Shown here piece by piece: positions 12,585-23,910 of a stretch of DNA of 64,000 nucleotides. The notes below the pieces were generated by a model. It made no database searches. It saw nothing but the letters and a program-made list of their open reading frames with translations, and had not been told where the DNA came from. Made by a program: the position numbers and the translations under genes. The DNA comes from Artocarpus heterophyllus (taxonomy: Eukaryota > Streptophyta > Magnoliopsida > Rosales > Moraceae). The stretch's first letter is position 1, and each line of letters opens with the position of its first letter. Where the stretch lies: contig CM046330.1 of assembly GCA_025403435.1 (NCBI GenBank), positions 27,314,037 to 27,378,036 of the forward strand, written 5' to 3'.

Positions 12585-13291
12585 TGTCGGGAGTATGCTT
12601 GGCACCCTTTCCCGATGAGCTTAACTCAGCTGTTTGACCAACATGCTTATACAAAAGTCATTTTTGGAGCTCACACAACTCCCCATTGATTGGTGTCTTT
12701 TCCAGAGGTGATCCCCAAGGCCTCCTTTAACCACCACTCAAGATGTCACGTCCTTGGGAAGAACTCATGCTTAGGTCGGCTAGATGTAGCTTGAAGCTAG
12801 GTAATAACTCATTTCCAAGGCCACCATATGGCCTCATTACAACCCTTAGATGAACTTATTTCCAAGGCCACTATATGGCCTCATTACAACCCTTAGATAA
12901 AGGGTTGTCCACCTTTTGAGATTATAAAACTTGTCACCTGCCCCCTAACAACACTACTTGCCCCCTGACAACACTATGTGGGGCACCTGAGTCAAGGGTC
13001 AAACTTGATTTGCACTCGATCTAAGTGGTGGCCTATAAATAGGAACATTTACTATACCACCAAAGTAAGTGGACTCTCACGCCTAACCTTACTCTCATTC
13101 TTGACCGAACAGATACCTGACTTGAGTGTTAGAGAGTCCTTGGTCGGCACCGCACCAATGTCCCCTTAACCTCCGAAGCATTCCTTCTTCTTGTTGGAGG
13201 TCCCCCTCTAAGAAGCTAAGACCAGTAGGACAAGTAGTCTGACCACCGTGTGCAACCACACATGGGGTTGAGTGATCGTAAGGCATCAACA
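12585..13291 (+). repeat. 5' LTR of the Tat-type element
   Basis: Shares 'aaaagtcattttt.ggagctcaca', 'ccaaggccaccatatggcctcatta', 'agggttgtccacc' and 'taagtggtggcctataa' with the right copy at 22398-23020. The block ccaaggcc..tatggcctcattacaacccttagatga is itself duplicated inside this copy (about 12817-12898), explaining its extra 84 bases. 'cctataaatagg' at about 13030 is a good TATA box. Confidence 0.9.
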
Positions 13292-13293
13292 TT

Positions 13294-13312
13294 TTGGCGC
13301 TAAAGGAGGGCC
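13294..13312 (+). other. Primer binding site of the Tat-type element
   Basis: TTGGCGCTAAAGGAGGG directly follows the LTR end at 13291. The TGGCGC start is typical of gypsy primer sites, but the remainder does not match one tRNA clearly. Confidence 0.55.
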
Positions 13313-13499
13313 CCACGCCCTAATAGCATTTCCATTTAGCATGGCCATAAGAGGACACACTTAGGACTAAGTACACCAATGAGAGGGGTAAGGGAACGGC
13401 CAAAATCAAAACCTAGGCAAACCTCAAGATAGACCCTGTATGGCCTAACCCCGATCGGATGGGCAAGCCAGCATGGGTAGAGCAGTTCTAGCTGCCAAG

Positions 13500-14560
13500 G
13501 ACCCAATCCTAGAACTAATCGTGACAATACGTCTCCTTATAGAGCAAATGGCACAACAACAAGTATGACAACACGCACCCCAGTGCTCCTTCCACTGGCT
13601 CGGGAAGACCGGACAAGTGGTCAATCACGACTGAGGGGCGAGTCCTATAGCGAAGAAGACTTCGAGCATAGTCAAACTCATGCTTCTAAGAGTGCCTCCC
13701 GAAACAACCACTTAATCCATAATGGTTGGCTTGAGGCTCGAGATGGCCATGATCACTCTCGATAAGGCTCTCAAGCTTTAGTCTATGGCAGGCTTAGGAA
13801 CCGAGGCGTTCAAATTGCTAGAGACTGACCAAAAGCTCAAGGCAGTGATAGAGCAGAAGGTGGAGCCCCATATCAGGTGAAGTTGCCCAAAGATACTAAT
13901 AGCTAGCAACTACGTGACCTACAGTGGCAGATCGACCAGATTAGGAACAGTCGTTATAGGGTCGACAAGGGTAGCATGCCTGACCCACCCTTTTCCGATG
14001 CGATCATGAGGGCTCCTATGCTGAACAAGTTCAAGGTGCCACAAATAAAAGCATATGATGGAACGACAGACGCCGATGAGCACCTAGAACTCTATAGGGG
14101 TCATATGATGTAAAATGTTGGCGATGCAGCTATATGCACAGCATTCTCGTTGCAATTGACTGGTGCTGCTCAGCAGTGGTTAGGCACAATGAGCTCCTTC
14201 TAACAACTCCCCAAGCATTTTTTATAGCTTTTTCCTCGTTAAGGTTGGGAAGGAAGGAGGTTACTCATCTGTACGCTATAAAGCAAGGGGACGAAGAAGT
14301 ACAAGATTATGCTAATTGCTTCATCCGAGCAGCTTTGGAGGTGAGGCATGTTGAGGATGATATCTTTAAACACGCCTTCCGTGAAAGGTTACGAGATAAA
14401 GGCCTACTTTGGTCGCTTGCTTTGGAATAGTCGAGCACCTTCTCCCAGATGCTCATTTATGCTTAGAAACATGCAGATGCTACAGACTATACGAAGAGTC
14501 ATCGAGAAGGAGAAAGGAGCAAGAAAGGAAAGAAAAAATAAGGACCCATCAGAATAGGGC
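13500..14560 (+). pseudogene. Gag of the Tat-type element, degenerate
   Basis: The Gag reads through APMLNKFKVPQIKAYDGT, DEHLELYRGHMM, then GDAAICTAFSLQLTGAAQQW, the classic Retrotrans_gag start for Tat elements. It continues in shifted frames as LYAIKQGDEEVQDYANCF, the second half of the domain. At least one stop (about 14112) and a frameshift (about 14205-14240) break it. Upstream, 13565-13765 is a charged Ser/Arg-rich N-terminal piece in another frame. Confidence 0.8.
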
Positions 14561-15049
14561 AGAACTGACCAAAGCAAGAAGCTAAAAACTGATATGTCGA
14601 GGGTTCCAACTAGGAAGTTCCAAAGCTACACGCCTCTGGTTGCTGCTATAGACGAGGTGTTGAACCTATTGAGCAATCGCAATTTGTTGGTGGATGCGCT
14701 ACCTTGAAAGGGGAACCAAACAAAATGAGATTCAAAAAAGTACTACAACTTCCACAAGGACATCGAGCATAATACACAGGACTGTATTCAGTTGAAAGAT
14801 CAAATTAAGAAGCTAGTTTGAGACGAACACCTTAGGGAGTTCGTTAAATAAATTCTTGCCCTTAGAAACAACGCTAGGAGAAACTACCAGCTAGTCAGGG
14901 ATGGCCAGTTGAGAATACTGAATGCTAATGGTATGAATGCCCTAGACCCATCGAACATTGTGCATACAATCTTAGTGGGCCAGTTACCGGGGATACCGCC
15001 AGTTGTCAATAGGCCTACGAACTGGAAGCCCGCTTGGTCGAGAGGAGAG

Positions 15050-15600
15050 ACCTAATCTATACGTCCGAGCATATCAACAATATATGTCGATAGGAAGACA
15101 TTGCTATCACTTTTACCGAGAAGGAGATGGATAGGCTTATCCACCCACACAACAACACGCTAGTATACGAGCTCTAAATCGCAAACAACGTAGTCCGACG
15201 GGTGTTAATTGACAACGATAGCTTGGTAGACATCTTGTTTAAGCAAGCTTTTGACAAGTTGAAGATTAGCAACGCGGTGCTCGTCCTAGCACGAACCACT
15301 TTGTATGGCTTCTTGAAAGAATATGTCCGAGCAGTGGGCAAGATCTATTTGCCAGTCACGTTTGTTGAATATTGCACATAGGTTACACGGTTGGTCAAAT
15401 TCCTGATGGTCAACAAACCGTCCCAAAACAACATCATCATTGAGAGGCCAACCCTAAATGCCTTGAAAGCCATGGTCTCAACTTATCATCTGGCCATGAA
15501 GTTCCCCACAGAGAACGAAATCGGAGTGATAAGGTCAAAGCAAAAAGACTTTAGAAACTATTATGTTAAGGTCGTGAAGGAGGCAACAACTTGACAACTA
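15050..15600 (+). pseudogene. Protease region of the Tat-type element, degenerate
   Basis: The pattern ITFTEKEMDRLIHPHNN followed by VRRVLIDNDSLVDILF corresponds to the Tat aspartic protease, with the active-site Asp retained but the usual D-x-G-S changed to D-N-D-S. A stop lies at about 15175. Downstream text (FLMVNKPSQNNIIIERPTLN) is the normal C-terminal part (family pattern: YNAILGRPTLN-like). Confidence 0.75.
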
Positions 15601-15639
15601 AAGGTCTTAGCCATTTACAAAGTGGACTAGATCGAGTTC

Positions 15640-17120
15640 CTTATCGAGAAAGGAGAGAAGATTTTGTCTAACCTAAACCGGCGGCTACCTGAGGAAGAAG
15701 TACAAGCAACATTTATAGAGGATCTTATCCCATATCACCTAGACCTTGAGCATCTCGTCCGAGCATTCATGCTCAGATCTCAGCTAAAGCCTGAGATCCT
15801 AGCTGACCTAGAAAAATTCCTAGTGGAATATCGGGACATGTTCACTTGGTCCCATGAAGACATGCTTGGGATTGACCCAAGCATTATTAGCCATCATTTA
15901 AACATGAACCCTGATCACAAACCTACCATCCAGAAAAGAAAAGCCTTTAACCCAAAAAGGTACGCTGCCATAAATGAGGAGGTCTAGAAGTTGTTGGAAG
16001 CTGGGTTCATCCTAGTGGTCACATATCCTTAGTGGCTGACGAATATGATCTTGGTCAAAAATGCCAATAAGAGGTGGTGGTCTGTATTAACTTTATGAAC
16101 TTAAACCAAACCTGTTCAAAAGACTACTTCCCCTACCTCGAATCGACCAGTTAGTAGATGTGACCGCCAGCCATGAATTGTTGAGCTTCATAGAGACATA
16201 CTCAGGATGTAATCAGATAAGAATGGCTGAGGAAGATCAAATTAAAACTGGTTTCAAGACCGATCAGGGGCTATTTTGCTATGTTGTTATGTTGTTCAAG
16301 TTGAAGAATATCGGGGCCATACATCAATGCCTAGTAAACAAGATGTTTGCTTGGTAGATTGAGAAAACCATGGAGGTTTACGTGAATGATATGCTCGTGA
16401 GGTCGGTTCGAGCATCCGATCACATTGTCAATCTCCAAGACAACTTCAACATCTTCCATGAGTACAAAATGAGGCTTAATCTTGCCAAATACATATTCGG
16501 AGTGGAATCTAGCAAGTAGTTTATGGTCTATTACTATGGCATCGAGGTCAACCTAACCATGTCCTCAGTAGTTGTCGACATGCACTCCCTTCGCACCATC
16601 AAGGAAGTCCAAAACTAATTAGAATGATTGCTGCCCTATCAAAATTTGTCTCCCGGTCTACTGACAAGTGTTAACCTTTTTTTCAAGCACTTGATGGGAG
16701 GTTTAAGTAGAGCAGAGAGTGTGAGGAATCGCTCTAAAGCCTTAAAAGGTACCTAGCGACCTCCACTCTTATCCAAACCTCTTTTGGGGAATACTTTATG
16801 CTTTTTTGGTGGTATCCAAGAAGGCAGCCAGCTCGATCTTGGTTCGAGAAGAAGAAAAAATTCAGAAGCCAGTCTACTACACCAGTAAAACCTTCCAAGG
16901 ATCCAAGGAAAAATACCCACGGTTGGAAAATCTTACGTTGGCACTTATTACTTTTACTCGAAAGCTCTAGCCAAACTTTCAAGGGCACACCATCTAAATC
17001 CCGACTAAGTACCCCTTGCACCAAGTGCTCCAAAATCCAAAAATTTCTGGTTAGACGGCCAAGTGGTCGGTTAAGCTCGAGGAATTCGAGATCTAATTTG
17101 TGCACAAAAGGCAGCACAAG
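15640..17120 (+). pseudogene. Reverse transcriptase of the Tat-type element, inactive
   Basis: Begins with FTWSHEDMLGIDPSIISHHL and KPTIQKRKAFNPKRYAAINE, then KLLEAGFI after a stop at 15985. It continues as HELLSFIETYSGCNQIRMAE and the palm motif region MEVYVNDMLVRS at about 16370-16410. The catalytic YVDD motif reads YVND, one of the two essential Asp residues being replaced by Asn. Frameshifts around 16090-16150 separate blocks. This copy cannot encode an active polymerase. Confidence 0.8.
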
Positions 17121-17289
17121 CTTTTGCTGACTTTGTAGCCGAGTTCACGATAGCCAATTAGGCCACCCCCTTTACCCATGGAAAACCCTGACCTTACCAA
17201 CAGCAATAAAAGTGGACATGAGCTCGAGTGGAAATTATTTGTAGACAGATCATCTTGAATTAATAGGTTAGGTACAGGACTCACCCTCA

Positions 17290-17650
17290 TCAGCCCAGAT
17301 GGCTGCAAAACCAGTTATGCACTCAGTTTGATTTCAAGGCCTCCAATAATGAAGCTGAATATGAGGTGTTGATAGCCAATCTTAAAATTGAGCAGGATCT
17401 TGAAGTGGACTACATCTATATTCATAATGATTCCATGCTCGTGGTCCAGCAAGTGATTGATAGATTCTAAGCTTGAAATGAATGCATGATGACATATTTG
17501 AATGAAGTCAAAGCCCTACTCAGGTAGCTCAAGAGCTTTTCAGTTGCACAAATTCCCATAACTTAAAATGTAGAAACCGACATACTCGCTCGACCAACTT
17601 TGGGCCTTAAAGGCAGTAGCTTAACATAGGTACCAATTGAGAGGCTATAA
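17290..17650 (+). pseudogene. Plant-type RNase H of the Tat-type element
   Basis: Readable as FDFKASNNEAEYEVLIANLK then YIYIHNDSMLVVQQVIDRF, with the RNase H catalytic Glu (NEAEYE) and Asp (NDS) in place, then QIPIT and DILARPTLG. Stops occur at about 17470 and 17528. This is the extra archaeal-like RNase H typical of Tat elements. Confidence 0.75.
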
Positions 17651-17689
17651 GAGCCAAGAATTAGAAGAACAGAATTTATAAGTAAAGCT

Positions 17690-18780
17690 ACCGAACAAAT
17701 CGAAACCTCGATGGACTCGATCATCTGATACCTAATCACAGCTAAACTATGTAAGGACTGAGAAGAAGCCCGTCACATCCGCTTGGCCCAGTATTCAATG
17801 GTTGAAGGAATACTTTACCGACACGACTACTCAACCCCCAACTAGAGATATGTTGAAACATCGGAGGCCAAGTATCTCATGGAGAATATCCATAGCAGGC
17901 TACATGGCAACCATGTGAGTGAACGTTTTTTGTTCCTCAAGTGCCTCCATAAGGGTACTACTAGCCGACCATTAATCAAAATTGTAAAAAATATACCCGC
18001 AAGTGCTTCAGGTGCTAGTAGTTTGCCCGGGCGATCGGACATCGCCATAAACTGCTCAACTCACTCGTTTGTGCTTGGCCTATCACTAAATGGGCCACTA
18101 ATCCATAAGACCACTTCCCGTGGCCTGATCACAGTTCACATATTGCATAGTGGCCATTGATTACCTCACAAAATGGGTAGAGGTCGAGCCCTATACCAAC
18201 ATTACTCAAGCTAAGTGTACTAACTTTATCTAAAAGAACATAATTTGTCGATACTTTATCCTACACACAATAGTCATAGACAATGTCAAACAGCTTGAAG
18301 CGGCAAGCCTCCTGAAGATATGTGAGCGACTCGGCATCAAAAAGGTCTTTTCTTCACTAGGATACACCTAGAGTAATAGGCAGGTTGAGGTTGTCAATAA
18401 AACTATCAAGGACAACTTAAAAAAGAAGTTACAAGGCCTTAAAGTCACCTGGATTAACGAGCTTCCAAAGGTCCTCTAGGCATACTGCACAACTGTTCAG
18501 ACTGCCATAAGAGAGACCCCTTTCTCCCTAGCCTATGGAGCTAAAGTCATAATCCCAATTGATATTGGCTTACTAAGCTATAGGGTGGAATGCTATGACG
18601 ACCAAAAGAATGTCGAGCTCATAATGGCCGAACTCGACTTGATGGAAGAAAAGCAAGATACCGCTTACATCCAAACAACTACTTGGAATCAAGTTGTGGC
18701 TTGATACTATAACAAGTGGGTGCAACTGAGGAGCTTCAAAGTTGGATACTTAATGTTGAAGAAGGTGATTGTCCAATAGC
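17690..18780 (+). pseudogene. Integrase of the Tat-type element, degenerate
   Basis: The zinc-binding region falls at about 17830-17950 in mixed frames, and the core at about 18150-18400 (TKWVEVEPYTNIT, then a changed DN where the second catalytic Asp lies). 'SNRQVEVVNKTIKDNLKKKL' follows, containing the conserved E position. The C-terminal part is at 18510-18720 (TPFSLAYGAKVIIPIDIGL). Several TAG codons interrupt it. The family assignment is clear; the function is lost. Confidence 0.75.
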
Positions 18781-18951
18781 CTGGGCTTGGAACTTTTGGC
18801 CCCAAATAGGGTGGACCATTCAAAATGGTTGGCATCATCTGACCAGGAACATACAAGATTGCTGAATCAAAAGAAGCATACTTGCCTGCCTATGAAACAC
18901 CAAGCACCTGAAGAAATTCTACTGCTAACTCAAGAACCAGACCTTTTTTGA

Positions 18952-19503
18952 TGTCTGGTTCTGCTAGCTATTCTTTTTGTAAAGACTCTGTAAAAATTTG
19001 CCAATCAAGGTAGTAAATAAATAATGTACACCAAATAGACATCAATGAATGAATATACTACAGAGAATTCTCTCTGAAAAATAAAACAAAAAATGGATCG
19101 AGACAACAACAAGGGCTAGTAGCTCGAGCTTGGGCCATAAACTCCCAGCTAGGGGGCCATTATCTCCCAAACTGGGATAGGCCATTTTTACTCCCAACTA
19201 GGGGTTGGTCGGCATAAAACCCAACCATAGGCGAACTTGAAATGCAAGTTTACCAATCCATTGAAATTGCAGACTACCCGGCCTAACCTAGGGACATTAG
19301 GTCCCAGTTGACCAGGAGCAAAACTTCTAACTATAACTAGACTTGTAGAAATCCTAAAGGATTCAACAAGCCTAAGGGGGTAAATGGGTATCATGACACC
19401 ATGCCTTAAATCCGATATGCTTAAAAAGAGCAGAGCATGCTTAAAAAAGAGAAGAGAAACAACTAGGAAAGCACAAACCCTAAGCTTCGAGGCAAGTGTT
19501 CTC
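18952..19503. other. 3' spacer after the Tat integrase
   Basis: Contains short repeats of 'ctcccaactagggg' (about 19141-19210) and no supported gene. It separates the sense pol from the antisense ORF. Confidence 0.5.
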
Positions 19504-21504
19504 TTAGACATCCTCAATATCTAAATCGACAATAGCTTAGGCTATGTTCTGCTCCTGCCCACCACCATCCGGAACGGTCATGGCTAGGGACTCCTCCTCC
19601 TCCTCGTCTTCCTCCTCGCCTCCACCCTCCTCCTTAGGGTTGATGACGAGCGACCAATCAAGGGTGGATGCCTCAGGATGCTTCATCAAGATGTAGCCTT
19701 GCAGGTCCTTCATCCCGAGGAAATACTTATTAGAGAACTCCCTTGGGCCTTTAAAATTCTCCACTACCTGGTGCGCTAACTCGGCCAGCTTATGCAGTAG
19801 CTCCTCCCTAAGGAATCTCTGGTGCTTGGCCCTAGCAGTCCAAGCCATTTCTTGTGCCCTGAGGAGGTGAAATTGGGCCTTCTAAACTTCTTTCTGAGCC
19901 TTATTTGCCTCCTCTTTAGCCACCTCCAACTCAGCCTTAATCCAGGCCATCTCGTCAACATTGTCCTTTAGCTTGTCCTCAGACTCGGCAGTCTTCACAG
20001 TGGCTTTGTTAGCCCTAACCTGCTGCACCTTGACATGTTGCTTGGCCTTGAGGTCAGCAACCTTGCACAAGCCTACAAAATTTGACATTAATAAAACCAA
20101 ATGAGGATGACCCTATATAGAAGGAAAAGAAGCTCAAAGTTTGAGATGGAACCCATCTGAACTAATTGCTGGAAGGCCGACTCATAGCACTCTCGATAGG
20201 ACTTGTGTAAGAAAGAGTTAAAGAACTCTTTCGGACGAACTTGGTCATCAAAGTACTCGATGACAAACAGACTGCTGCGAGGTCATCTTATGCTAGTCGA
20301 TTGGAGGAACTATTAGTAGTAAGGGTAGAGGAATGTTCTAGCTTGTCAAAGCCTTCTAGTGAGACATCGCCTAAGCTGCTGGGTGCTCGAGGGACCGATG
20401 ACGTCAGGCTACTCGGCTCACTCAAATGTCTTTCTCTTTGTCCTAACCTTGGCTTTGCCTTTGCCCTGTCTCCAGAACTCCTTCGTTCTTTGGAGCCTTT
20501 CTTCCCTAAAAAGGTGGCGGGACGACATATCTACAAAACAAGAGAAACAAAGTCAAAGAATGTTAAGGAAAGTATCAACAAAAGCAAAAAGGTCAGTCTT
20601 TGGGTCAAACTTTCGATCTGAAGTGGACCTGGCCGGTAGATCTGCCTTATTACATCCCAAGGTCCTCGTCGATGATGGGCAGCCCTAGACTAGGGATACC
20701 ACCGTGAGAGTCATCAGACCTAGACAATGATGGCACCCCCGTCTGCCGCCCAAGTCAAGTGGAACTCAGCCTCGAGATGTCAACAACCCCTCGCTGGGTT
20801 ACTGTTACTTACTCGGCAGCCCAAACAAGTGGGACATCGTCATGTTTGGGGTTGGTTTAGTTGGAACCCTAAACTAGCCATAATTTTCCAATCTCGACTT
20901 GCTAAACAAAAACTCCTGTTGCCAAATAGAGTAAAGCTTCCTTAACAAGTCCTCAGCAGACTATGTGACCGCCCCTAGTGCTCGTTGCCTCTTCGACCAT
21001 AGATGGCCTTGCTTAAACTTTGTTGGCCCTACATGGTTGGTAGGAACCCTCTCTTCAACCAAGAGAGCCACCTTTCGTTGGCATAAAACCACTTAACTTC
21101 CAAAGCTTGTCTAAGTCGGGGTTACCGAGAATGAATTCCTTGAAGAATCCAATGAAGTAGTACCACTCGACCTGTCGTGGGAGCTTCTTCATTTTGAACA
21201 TTTGTGTAAAGACTTCCCACAGAATCTTGGAAGCATAGATGTACATCCACAGCATGTACATGTCAATTAGCAAGCAGTAATAGTTTGGGTTCAGTTGCAT
21301 AAGGCATACATTCAAATAATTGAAGGCTCGGCACATAAATAGGTGCATTGGAAGACAGAATCCTGCTCGGAAGAATTTCGCATACAGGATGATACACCCT
21401 TCTGATGGTTTGACAAGGGAATCCTTGGCCTTAGGCAAGACCAAGATTACATCATCAAAAATCTTGTACTCCCAACGAAGGACATCCAGGCGGGCTTGGG
21501 TCAA
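19504..21504 (-). pseudogene. Antisense ORF in the 3' region of the Tat-type element
   Basis: On the minus strand, 21504-21055 encodes 149 residues with SEGCIILYAKFFRAGFCLPM, the signature of the 'putative gypsy type transposon' domain (Transposase_28 family) found antisense between pol and the 3' LTR in Tat elements. After a gap (20101-21054, possibly an intron or lost coding text), 20100-19504 encodes a coiled-coil, Lys/Glu/Ala-rich segment and an acidic tail (EEEDEEEEES). One in-frame stop lies at 19882-19884. A splice-like TTGTAG|GC sits at about 20070. Its role is unknown; it is a family trait rather than a host gene. Confidence 0.7.
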
Positions 21505-22397
21505 TGCTGAAGCACACTTGATGGCAAAAGGCTGTCCAAACTAGCATACTCGGTAAACTACTGCTCCATGGACCCTTGTCTCTAAACGCGTTGATGCTAC
21601 CTCCTCCTCCTAGCGTCGTCGCTTCCCTCAACTCGTTGCCTCTCCTTAGCACTACTGGCCCTCTCAACACTAACTTCCTATGTGACTTGTCCCAACCTAA
21701 GGAGCTCAGCCAGCACGTAGTAGCTGCCAAGCAAGCTTACTCTTATTTGATCACTCAAGACCCGCCTGTGGTGGCCGCCTTGATGTATGGGTCCTCCCCT
21801 TGCATGGCCGGGTCGGGACAGTTCCTTCCAAAAGATCAAGGAACTCTTGTTTGAGGTAGTCACATGCCCTAAGTTAAGGATTTAGGCCAATTGAGCCAAC
21901 CTTTCTTGGTCGGTTGCCCTCCTAGTGCTTTCCTTCTCTATAGGGCTTGATTGGTAGGACTCAACACTCTCGTCTAACCCAAAGACGTTAATTGACCGGC
22001 TATGGGAATCACTTAAATCATCCATTCTTATGTTTGGGAATTACTTGTTGGGTTCAAAGAAAGCAAAGTTTTTCAAGTTCGTAAGTCGAGTTCTACTCGA
22101 TAGCTAGATACAAGCTTTGAGAAATTCGTAAAGCAAAGTAAACCAAATAAGATGGCGGCTCCCCCAATTCATAATCATAGGCAGATGCAGAAAACAAAGA
22201 GGCGTAATGATGACGCTTGTTAGGGAAGCAACCAACGGCAAGCCGACATGTGTTGGCTAAGTTTGACCTACCGTCTCAAAAGGCCTTTAGGATCCCATGA
22301 TCTCGAGGATGTATATTCGAGGACACTCTCAGCCAACCAACCCCACTCAAGCAAAGTGCAACTTGGCCGAGCACCGACCAGGTGCACTAGGGGCTAT
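21505..22397. other. 3' noncoding region and purine tract of the Tat-type element
   Basis: No intact gene. The segment ends in 'gcactaggggctat' (22384-22397), the polypurine tract directly before the 3' LTR. Part of 21505-21730 may be the 5' end of the antisense ORF in another frame. Confidence 0.6.
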
Positions 22398-23020
22398 TGT
22401 TGGGGGTCTACTCGACACCATTTCTTGAAGAGCTCAACCTGGCTGTCAAACCACCCTGCTCAAATAAAAGTCATTTTGGAGCTCACATAATTCCTCGTTG
22501 ATTGATACCTTTTCTCGAGGTAGGCTTTCTTTAATAACCACTCAAGATGTCACCTTCTTGGGAAGAACACATGCTCAAGTCGGATGGGTATACCCTGAAG
22601 CGAGGTAACAACTTATTTCCAAGGCCACCATATGGCCTCATTATAGCACTTGGATGAAGGGTTGTCCACCATCTGGAATTGCCACACTTGTCACCCACCC
22701 CTTGACACTACCCTATAAAGCACCCAATTAAAGGGTCAAATCGCTTTACACCCGATCTAAGTGGTGGCCTATAAGTAGGAGCATTTTCTCCACCGCCAAG
22801 GTAAGTGGACTCTCATACCTAACTCTACTCTCACTTTCGATTGAACAAGTACATGAATTAAGCGTCGGAAATCCCTTGGCTTGTACCACATCGATGTCCC
22901 CTTGACCTCCAAAGCATTCCCTCTTTTTGTTGTAGGTCCCCCTCTGATAAACTGAGATGAAGGTAGTTCGACCACTATGCATAGCCACACGTGGTGTTGA
23001 GTGATAGCAAGGCATCAACA
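22398..23020 (+). repeat. 3' LTR of the Tat-type element
   Basis: Matches 12585-13291 along most of its length (see the 5' LTR). It lacks the internal 84-base duplication. Ends in GGCATCAACA. 'gcctataagtagg' at about 22768 is the diverged TATA box. Confidence 0.9.
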
Positions 23021-23910
23021 TGGTGCAAGTGGATTTATAAGACTATAGGATATAGTTAAGGGGTTCATTATAAGAGGGCAATAGCAAATAGTTTGCAAAT
23101 TACAGAGATCCATTTATTGACTAAAACAAATATCTAGATCAAGGTACATTAGATTTGAATTAAGTGATCAATTCTTATGTTTTAATCCAACAATAGATAA
23201 GCCATGTATCTACAAGAAATTAAAGGAAAAGAAAGTGGCCTATCTAGTCTTTTATGTTGATGAATTTCTAAATAGAGATGATGATGTAAAATTATCAATG
23301 GCGGTCAAGGAATGGTTCGCAACACAATTTCAATCTGACTCCTAATAGATAGAAAGAATAAGTTGTTAGTATTATTCCAAGCCTTGTATATAGATAAAAT
23401 ACTTGAGAAGTATTTTATGAAAGATTCCAAAAAGATTTTCAACCCATGAGACATGGAATAACAATTTAAGGGAAAATGTCTCCCATAACTCCTAAGGAAG
23501 TTAAAAGCATGTGAAGACATCCATATACGTCAACAATTGGAAGTCTTATATATGCTATACTATGTACAAGACTGGATATATGTTATGTAGTAGGACTTGT
23601 TAGTCGAATCTAGTCGAATCTAGAAAAAAAATCACTGAGAGTCAATGATGCAAGTTCTTAAGTATCTTTGAAGAACAAGAAATTAAATAGCATACCCAAG
23701 GTCGGATGTTATGTGGTAGGAATCCAATATGGATTCGAAGAAGTTAACATTGGACTTAGTGTTTACCTTTTATGCTGGAGCTGTAATATGGAAAAATATT
23801 AAGCAATCTTGTATTGCTGACTCTACCATGTAAGCCTAATACGTTGCAGTTTTGGAAATTGCAAAGGATGCTATCAAACTCCATAACTTCTTGTGGGATT
23901 TAAAGGTTAT
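23021..23910 (+). pseudogene. Ty1/copia RT-RNase H, middle fragment
   Basis: Resumes the copia frame broken at 12584: CKWIYKTIGYS..., then DRKNKLLVLFQALYIDKILE, KYFMKDSKKIFNP, LKYL and, at the RNase H, FYAGAVIWKNIKQSCIADST. It then reads AVLEIAKDAIKLHNFLWDLK and stops at 23910, where the Athila-type element is inserted. Numerous stops are present. The fragment order shows one copia element, not several. Confidence 0.85.

Larger units (their letters stand above)
12585..23020 (+). mobile_element. Full-length Tat-lineage Ty3/gypsy element (10.4 kb), decayed
   Basis: It is bounded by two LTRs (12585-13291 and 22398-23020) with TG...CA ends (TGTCGGG / TGTTGGG starts; GCATCAACA ends). Flanks are AGGTG (12580-12584) and TGGTG (23021-23025), a near-perfect 5-bp target duplication lying exactly within the copia RT motif, so the copia reading frame is restored by removing the element. 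The internal order gag, protease, RT, RNase H, integrase, then a long 3' region with an antisense ORF, is the layout of plant Tat-type elements (Retand/RIRE2 group). All coding regions contain stops. The LTRs are visibly diverged, including length differences. Confidence 0.9.
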
